Assembly: GCA_001404055.1 (NCBI GenBank)
Contig: CXTY01000015.1
Span: forward strand, 186,001-250,000
Direction: 5' to 3'
Length of the DNA: 64,000 bases
Source of the DNA: Roseibium album
GTDB taxonomy: Bacteria; Pseudomonadota; Alphaproteobacteria; Rhizobiales; Stappiaceae
A model generated the notes under the pieces. It was not told the origin of the DNA and made no database searches. It worked only from the letters and a program-made list of their open reading frames with translations. A program made the position numbers and the translations under genes. Positions within the stretch are counted from its first letter, which is position 1; each line of letters begins with the position of its first letter. This document shows positions 59,002 to 64,000 of the stretch, piece after piece.

Positions 59002-59594
59002 AGCCGCGTAAATTTGTGGATCATGGCATTCGGCAACCGGCGCGCGTATCACTGTCAAAATTACCAGCATTAATGATGTCAAGAAATCCACAATATTATC
59101 AATGCTTTATAGACATGAGGCAGAGCCGAACCCGATCAAACCGGATTCGATACGAGTCAAGGCTTCTGTGTCGATTTTTTTTTTGAAAACCTTGTTTCTG
59201 ATTTTTTTCGGCACACCGCAAAGCAAAAAGTCATTGCTGCAAAAAGCATTTGTTCCCTAACCCACAGGTAGCCAATTCTCAATGACGCAGGGGCAGAAAC
59301 CGGACTCTCGGGCCATTCGCGGAAACACGCTGTTGCCCCGCCCGGCTTCGTCTGTATATTAGCAAGGGCTGGCGACGGAAAGACCAGCTGACAAACTAAA
59401 AAAACGGTGCTTGGGTCAACAATGAATAAGTCTAGTCGATACATAGCTAAGCACATGGCATTCAGACCGAGGGATGAATACATAAACGTATTTTACTCCC
59501 AAGGTGCTTAGCGGCGTCTTAGACTAATTCTCTTTCCCGCAATACTTATTTTTTCTTTTTGCTCAATAGCGTTTCGCTATTGAAGGGGGCAGTT
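59002..59594. promoter_or_regulatory. Long AT-rich region between rpsT and the rhodanese/dnaA genes
   Basis: 593 bases without a supported gene. It contains GANTC sites at 59144-59148, 59154-59158 and 59303-59307 (the target of the CcrM cell-cycle methylase). A DnaA-box-like TGATCCACA is read on the minus strand at 59015-59023 (one mismatch to TTATCCACA). Weaker seven-of-nine matches lie at about 59083-59091 (AAATCCACA) and 59258-59266 (TAACCCACA). A nine-base inverted repeat spans 59446-59512. The promoter for the rhodanese and perhaps dnaA transcript must be here. Confidence 0.5.
59446..59512. repeat. Nine-base inverted repeat with nested small repeat
   Basis: GCTAAGCAC (59446-59454) is repeated exactly as GTGCTTAGC (59504-59512) with 49 bases between. 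Inside it AATAC (59477-59481) and GTATT (59488-59492) form a second inverted pair. It could fold as a stem-loop RNA or act as a two-part operator. Confidence 0.5.
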
Positions 59595-60035
59595 GTGCAT
59601 ATTGAGGGTGGCTACGCTGGCGACATTACCGCGCTGGAGGCGTTCAACGCGCTTTCCAATCAGCAAGACGCGGTGCTTGTTGACGTGCGAACGCAAGCAG
59701 AATGGGCTTTCGTCGGGGTTCCGGATCTACGGTCAATTGGCAAAGAACCGTTTCTGACAGAATGGCAAAGTTTCCCGCCAAGCGGGCCAAATGCAGCGTT
59801 CGTTGCAACTCTTACTGACCTCTTGGCAAAAAAAGGACTTGACCCGGAGGCCCCAATCTATTTCTTGTGCCGCTCCGGCGTACGGAGCCAGGCGGCTGCA
59901 ATTGCCCTTAGCAACGTCGGCTACTCAAAGTGCTTTAATATTTCTGATGGTTTCGAAGGTCCGCTGGATGGTGAAAGCCACCGTGGGACCCAGTCCGGCT
60001 GGAAGGCTGCCGGACTTCCTTGGATTCAGAATTAG
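59595..60035 (+). CDS. Rhodanese-like domain protein
   Basis: Single-domain sulfurtransferase-like protein of 146 residues. The active-site loop is FLCRSGVRSQAA with the cysteine at residue 92, and the N-terminal substrate region is VLVDVRTQAEWAFVG. The start is GTG at 59595, chosen for the GAAGGGGG site before it; the frame is open to a TTG at 59559. It is the gene directly upstream of dnaA on the same strand. The sulfur donor and acceptor are unknown. Confidence 0.88.
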   Translation: MHIEGGYAGDITALEAFNALSNQQDAVLVDVRTQAEWAFVGVPDLRSIGKEPFLTEWQSFPPSGPNAAFVATLTDLLAKKGLDPEAPIYFLCRSGVRSQAAAIALSNVGYSKCFNISDGFEGPLDGESHRGTQSGWKAAGLPWIQN

Positions 60036-60040
60036 ATATA

Positions 60041-60135
60041 CCCGCTCAAAGACGGGAAAAATGTGGCAGATATTTCTGCCGCCAATACCAAAACCGTCCC
60101 AAAAGGGACATTGTTATAAAGCTGCAAAAAGCAGC
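60041..60135 (+). promoter_or_regulatory. Run of four small hairpins upstream of dnaA
   Basis: In 95 bases: CCCG/CGGG (60041-60056), GGCAGA-tatt-TCTGCC (60065-60080), GTCCC-aaaa-GGGAC (60096-60109) and GCTGC-aaaaa-GCAGC (60121-60135). A GATTC site for the CcrM methylase is at 60023-60027. No long T run follows, so these look like leader-RNA or DNA structures rather than terminators. Confidence 0.5.
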
Positions 60136-60193
60136 AAGGCGTTGAAGAATGGCTGTGGCGGATCGTTCTTCATTTGTACAGGAGGCAGATGAC

Positions 60194-61669
60194 ATGCAGG
60201 TTCAGGAGGCAGGCGGCTCCGAACAATGGAAGCGGGTCAAGAAACAGCTTCGCGCAGAATTGGGCGATGATGTTTTTACCAGCTGGTTTGCACGTGTAGA
60301 CCTCGAGGAACATCAGGACGGAACTGTGCGACTGTCCGTTCCCACTCGATTCCTCAAACAGTGGATCCAGAATAATTACAACGATCAATTGATGGGACTG
60401 TGGCAGAGAGAGTGCGATAACGTTCATCGCATCGAACTGACTGTCAGAGGTGCCATCCGGCCGCGTCAGACACCGGTCGTCAAGCCAAGTCTTGTAGCTC
60501 CCGCAGGTTCAACACCTGGCGCGGCAGATGCAACAGGGGCCACGCTCGCTGATGCGGCCCAGGTGACACGGGCCCAAGCCGTTACTGCGGCGCTTGGCCG
60601 TGGAGATGCGAATACGGACACAGCGCGTGATGTTCTTCAGGGAGCTGCGCTCGATCCGAAATACACCTTCGAGACTTTTGTGGAGGGCGAGTCCAACAAT
60701 CTTGCACTGGCTGCTGCAAAGCAGGTCGCAGGTGGTGGTGCCGTTACCTTCAACCCGCTTTACATGCACGCGTCAGTCGGCCTGGGCAAAACCCATCTGA
60801 TGCAGGCTGTTGCGGCAAAAGCGCGGTCCAGTGGCCGGAAAGTGCTTTATCTGACTGCAGAGCACTTCATGTACAAGTTTGTTGCAGCTCTGAAGTCTCA
60901 ATCAGCTCTGGCTTTCAAGGAAACGCTTCGCACAATTGACTTGCTGCTCATCGACGACATGCAGTTTCTCCATGGCAAGCAGGTGCAGCAGGAGTTCTGT
61001 CATACCCTGAACGCCCTGATCGACGGTGCGCGCCAGGTCATTGTTGCAGCCGACCGTGCACCTTCCGAGCTTGATACGCTTGATGACCGCGTACGTTCGC
61101 GCCTCTCAGGTGGTCTGGTGGTGGGTATTCAGGAGCCAGACTTCACACTGCGCCGGAACATACTGGTTTCTCGCGTTGAAGCTGCCCAGAAAACCTACCC
61201 TCAATTCGACGTGCCGAGCGGCGTGCTGGATTATGTGGCTCGTCATGTTGCCTCTTCTGGCCGCGACCTTGAAGGTGCCCTCAACAGGTTGATTGCGCAC
61301 AACCAGCTCACCAATCAGCCGATCACGCAGGAGATGGCTGAATTGACCCTGCGTGATCTGGTTCGCTCCAGCGAACCGCGCCGGGTCAAGATCGAAGATA
61401 TCCAGCGTGTGGTGTCAAAGCATTATAATGTCACCAAGGCGGATCTCCTTTCAGCACGCCGCACCCGAACCATCGTGCGCCCACGGCAAATCGCCATGTA
61501 CCTGGCGAAAGTCATGACCCCGCGTTCTCTCCCGGAAATCGGCCGCCGGTTTGGCAATCGTGACCACACAACGGTGTTGCATGCTGTGCGAAAAATCGAA
61601 GAATTGGCGCGCGCAGACTATTCACTTGCCCAGGAGCTTGAGCTGCTCAAACGCATGCTCGACGCCTGA
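60194..61669 (+). CDS. dnaA: Chromosomal replication initiator DnaA
   Basis: AAA+ protein that opens the chromosome origin. Domain I is at the N-terminus ([19 protein letters not shown]), a variable linker covers about residues 95-150, the AAA+ part has [12 protein letters not shown] (Walker A) and [11 protein letters not shown] (Walker B), and domain IV carries the DNA-binding signature [19 protein letters not shown]. Two starts are possible: ATG at 60149 (506 residues) and ATG at 60194 (491 residues); the second is preferred because GGAGG lies eight bases before it. Start choice matters for the leader hairpins just upstream. Confidence 0.97.
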   Translation: MQVQEAGGSEQWKRVKKQLRAELGDDVFTSWFARVDLEEHQDGTVRLSVPTRFLKQWIQNNYNDQLMGLWQRECDNVHRIELTVRGAIRPRQTPVVKPSLVAPAGSTPGAADATGATLADAAQVTRAQAVTAALGRGDANTDTARDVLQGAALDPKYTFETFVEGESNNLALAAAKQVAGGGAVTFNPLYMHASVGLGKTHLMQAVAAKARSSGRKVLYLTAEHFMYKFVAALKSQSALAFKETLRTIDLLLIDDMQFLHGKQVQQEFCHTLNALIDGARQVIVAADRAPSELDTLDDRVRSRLSGGLVVGIQEPDFTLRRNILVSRVEAAQKTYPQFDVPSGVLDYVARHVASSGRDLEGALNRLIAHNQLTNQPITQEMAELTLRDLVRSSEPRRVKIEDIQRVVSKHYNVTKADLLSARRTRTIVRPRQIAMYLAKVMTPRSLPEIGRRFGNRDHTTVLHAVRKIEELARADYSLAQELELLKRMLDA

Positions 61670-61699
61670 GAAGCTGAATAGACGATTTAGCCTTATATT

Positions 61700-61726
61700 A
61701 GGGGGTGTTCTGAACGAACGCCCCCT
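61700..61726 (+). terminator. Terminator-like hairpin after dnaA
   Basis: AGGGGGTGTT (61700-61709) pairs with AACGCCCCCT (61717-61726) with one wobble pair and a seven-base loop; a short T-rich tail (TGATTTTG) follows. It may separate dnaA from dnaN. A second hairpin, GCCAGGC-gtttt-GCCTGGC, is at 61795-61813 in the dnaN leader. Confidence 0.65.
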
Positions 61727-61837
61727 TGATTTTGACGCCGGTTAGGGGCAGTGTCTTCCCCCCGCTCCCAACCGGAGCCCCAATATCCAGTTTGGCCAGG
61801 CGTTTTGCCTGGCGTTTCATGAGTACGGAATGAGAGT

Positions 61838-62956
61838 ATGAAAGCGACACTCGAGCGGACCGACCTCCTCAAGTCCTTGACCCATGTTCACAGAGTTGTC
61901 GAACGCCGAAATACTATTCCCATCTTATCAAACGTATTGCTGCGTGCCGATGGCGGCGCGCTCAATCTCAAGGCAACCGATCTCGATCTCGAGATTGTCG
62001 AGGCCGTTCCTGCGATGATCGAGTTACAAGGCGCGACCACTGTGCCGGCGCATATGTTTTACGACATCGTGCGCAAACTGCCGGAAGGCTCTCAGGTTGT
62101 CCTGGAAACCACGAGCGACAACGCTACCTTGGAAATTCGTGCGGGTCGGTCGAAATTCACTTTGCAAATGCTGCCTGAGACCGATTTCCCGGACCTGACC
62201 GCTGGCGATTTCAGCCATGGTTTTACTTTGACAGCGTTCGACGTGCGAAAGCTGATCGACACGACACAATTTGCCATATCGACCGAAGAAACCAGATACT
62301 ATCTGAACGGGATCTATCTGCATAACGTCGATGCGGACAGTGCACCGAAGTTCCGGGCAGTTGCGACCGACGGACACCGGCTGGCGCAGGCCGAAGTTCC
62401 GGCCCCTTCAGGATCTGCAGGCATGCCTGGCATCATTGTCCCGCGCAAGACCGTCGGAGAGATGCAAAAACTGCTGGAAGACCCGGAAGCTGACGTTCAA
62501 ATTGAACTGTCTGACACAAAGATCCGGATCACAACCGGAAGTGTTGTACTGACATCCAAGCTTATTGACGGGACGTTCCCTGATTATGGCCGGGTGATCC
62601 CGCAGGGCAATGACAAGGAAATGCGGGTCGACCGTGACGAATTCAAAGAGGCCGTTGATCGTGTGTCGACCATCTCCTCGGAGCGCGGCAGGGCCGTCAA
62701 GCTCTCATTGAGCGAAGGCCGGTTGGTTCTGACGGTCAACAACCCGGATTCCGGCAGTGCGACAGAAGAACTTGCAGTTGAATTTGATGCGGAAGCCATG
62801 GAAATCGGCTTCAACTCGCGCTACCTGCTCGATATTGCCAACCAGTTGAGCAGCGACACTGCCCTGTTCCGTTTGGCCGATTCTGGATCGCCAACACTTA
62901 TTCAGGACAACACGGTTGAAGATTGCCTGTTCGTTCTGATGCCGATGCGGGTCTGA
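61838..62956 (+). CDS. dnaN: DNA polymerase III subunit beta (sliding clamp)
   Basis: Ring clamp that holds polymerase III on DNA. The 372-residue length and the three-domain layout are standard; landmarks are the MKATLERTDLLKSLTHVHRV start, RAVATDGHRLAQAE, and the C-terminal FVLMPMRV. It is placed between dnaA and recF, the common dnaA-dnaN-recF order. Two hairpins lie in the 168-base gap after dnaA. Confidence 0.98.
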   Translation: MKATLERTDLLKSLTHVHRVVERRNTIPILSNVLLRADGGALNLKATDLDLEIVEAVPAMIELQGATTVPAHMFYDIVRKLPEGSQVVLETTSDNATLEIRAGRSKFTLQMLPETDFPDLTAGDFSHGFTLTAFDVRKLIDTTQFAISTEETRYYLNGIYLHNVDADSAPKFRAVATDGHRLAQAEVPAPSGSAGMPGIIVPRKTVGEMQKLLEDPEADVQIELSDTKIRITTGSVVLTSKLIDGTFPDYGRVIPQGNDKEMRVDRDEFKEAVDRVSTISSERGRAVKLSLSEGRLVLTVNNPDSGSATEELAVEFDAEAMEIGFNSRYLLDIANQLSSDTALFRLADSGSPTLIQDNTVEDCLFVLMPMRV

Positions 62957-62991
62957 CGCAACAATCAACGCCAAGAAGCGGAAGTGGGTTC

Positions 62992-64000
62992 ATGACTGAA
63001 TTCCGGACGGCGCTTTTAACACGTCTGTCCTTGACCGACTTCCGTAACTACACCGCCCTCAAACTATCCTTTTCCGGCAAATTGATTGCATTTGTCGGGC
63101 CAAATGGTGCAGGTAAAACCAACATCCTGGAGGCAATTTCCTTTCTCACCGCTGGTCGCGGTCTTCGCCGTGCTGCGCTCGCCGACATTGCGCGTCAGGA
63201 CGCAAGTGGGAGCTGGAGTGTCGCTGCTGACGTGATGCTGGATGGGCTTGAAACCCGGATCGGCACCGGCCTTGTCGCAAATTCACCTGGCCGGAAAGTT
63301 CGCATTGACGGAGACGAGGTCAAAGGCTCGGAAAGCCTGCTCGACTATGTACGCATCTTGTGGCTGGTTCCAGCCATGGATGGTCTTTTTACCGGCTCGG
63401 GTTCCGACAGGCGCCGATTTCTTGACCGTCTCACCTTGGCCATCGATCCCACCCATGGTCGCCGGGTCAGTGATTTTGAAAACGCCCTGCGCCAGCGAAA
63501 CCGCCTTCTGGAACAGGCAGGTTCTGATTCTTATCTCACTGCACTTGAGAACCAGGTTTCCGAACTCGGCACGGCAGTTTCGTTCGCGAGAAATGAAACG
63601 GTCAGCCTGCTTACCCGGATGATCGGCGAAAAAAGATCACAGGCGCTGCCCTTTCCGCTTGCAGAGGTGGCGCTGGAAGGCAATTTCGAAACCGAAATGA
63701 CAGGTCTTGACGCCTCGGACCGCGAAGACCGCTATCGGCAAATGCTTCGCGACGGCAGACCGCGTGACCGCGCTGCTGGCCGAACACTTAACGGTCCGCA
63801 TTTAAGCGACTTGAAAGTGTGGCATGCCAGCAAAGGCATGCCGGCTGCCCAGTCCTCGACTGGCGAGCAAAAAGCTCTGCTAATCGGGCTTATCCTGGCC
63901 CACGCGGAACTGACGGCAAAATTGTCCGGAATGACACCGGTTCTACTGCTTGATGAAGTTGCCGCGCATCTTGATCCAAACCGCCGCGAAGCACTGTTTT
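62992..64000 (+). CDS. recF: DNA replication/repair protein RecF, 3' end outside window
   Basis: SMC-like ATPase that helps load RecA at gaps. About 336 codons are visible. The Walker A motif FVGPNGAGKTNILEAISFL is near the N-terminus, the ABC-type signature region is SSTGEQKALLIGLILAHAEL, and the Walker B LLLDEVAAHLD comes just before the window edge. It begins 35 bases after dnaN. The gene runs off the right edge, so probably about 40 residues are missing. Confidence 0.96.
   Translation, partial: MTEFRTALLTRLSLTDFRNYTALKLSFSGKLIAFVGPNGAGKTNILEAISFLTAGRGLRRAALADIARQDASGSWSVAADVMLDGLETRIGTGLVANSPGRKVRIDGDEVKGSESLLDYVRILWLVPAMDGLFTGSGSDRRRFLDRLTLAIDPTHGRRVSDFENALRQRNRLLEQAGSDSYLTALENQVSELGTAVSFARNETVSLLTRMIGEKRSQALPFPLAEVALEGNFETEMTGLDASDREDRYRQMLRDGRPRDRAAGRTLNGPHLSDLKVWHASKGMPAAQSSTGEQKALLIGLILAHAELTAKLSGMTPVLLLDEVAAHLDPNRREALF

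Noticed and set aside
59002-60148. Chromosomal replication origin
   Set aside because: Only one near-match DnaA box and two weak ones are seen, with no clear AT-rich unwinding block; many relatives place the origin elsewhere. GC-skew would decide.
1-64000. tRNA, rRNA, CRISPR arrays, insertion sequences or prophage
   Set aside because: No cloverleaf, rRNA stretch, spaced direct repeat, transposase or phage gene was seen when reading both strands; small RNA genes could still be missed without a search.

Overview
The window reads as a chromosomal segment of a free-living alphaproteobacterium, most likely of the order Hyphomicrobiales (Rhizobiales). The evidence is gene order and content: rimP-nusA-ylxR-infB-rbfA-truB-rpsO-pnp; tsaB-rimI-fur-plsC-miaB-phoH-ybeY-corC-lnt-(PraR-type HTH gene)-metK-trmB; hslV-GNAT-hslU; dnaK-dnaJ-pmtA; and mutM-echA-rpsT-(rhodanese)-dnaA-dnaN-recF. 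A marine Stappiaceae-like host (Roseibium/Labrenzia relatives) is only a guess from general look. I saw no rRNA, tRNA, insertion sequence, phage gene or CRISPR array.

Layout. 1-7424 (minus): a YejABEF-type peptide ABC importer with two tandem solute-binding proteins; the ATPase gene is cut by the window edge. 7536-9670: a CHASE-GGDEF diguanylate cyclase and a membrane-anchored cytochrome c. 9857-14172: kdsB, pheA, an adenosine-kinase-like gene, gpmA and dapB. 14644-18545: a two-gene operon for a LuxP homologue and a LuxQ-like receptor whose histidine kinase part is replaced by GGDEF and EAL domains. 18674-29136 (minus): the translation/RNA operon rimP to pnp. 29416-40811 (minus): trmB back to tsaB. 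41132-43285: a NifU-family protein, a universal stress protein and a third diguanylate cyclase. 43390-50626: hslVU, an FMN reductase, pmtA, dnaJ and dnaK. 51068-54177: alkB, a MAPEG protein, a TetR regulator, an OsmC protein and a GntR regulator. 54184-64000: ubiB, ubiE, mutM, echA, rpsT, a rhodanese gene, dnaA, dnaN and the start of recF.

The standout is the pair at 14644-18545. The periplasmic protein keeps every autoinducer-2 contact residue I recall from Vibrio harveyi LuxP. Its translationally coupled partner looks like LuxQ across the periplasmic domain, second membrane segment, linker and PAS domain, but ends in GGDEF and EAL. The straightforward inference is an AI-2 receptor complex that controls cyclic-di-GMP directly instead of a phosphorelay. 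Two other diguanylate cyclases in the window suggest c-di-GMP signalling matters to this organism.

Regulatory sequence worth noting: RpoH-like promoters before dnaK and hslV, a perfect palindrome between the OsmC and GntR genes, hairpins in the rpsO leader, four hairpins in a row before dnaA, and GANTC sites with a long-range inverted repeat between rpsT and the rhodanese gene. Homology statements come from reading the translations and from memory of the families; no search was run.
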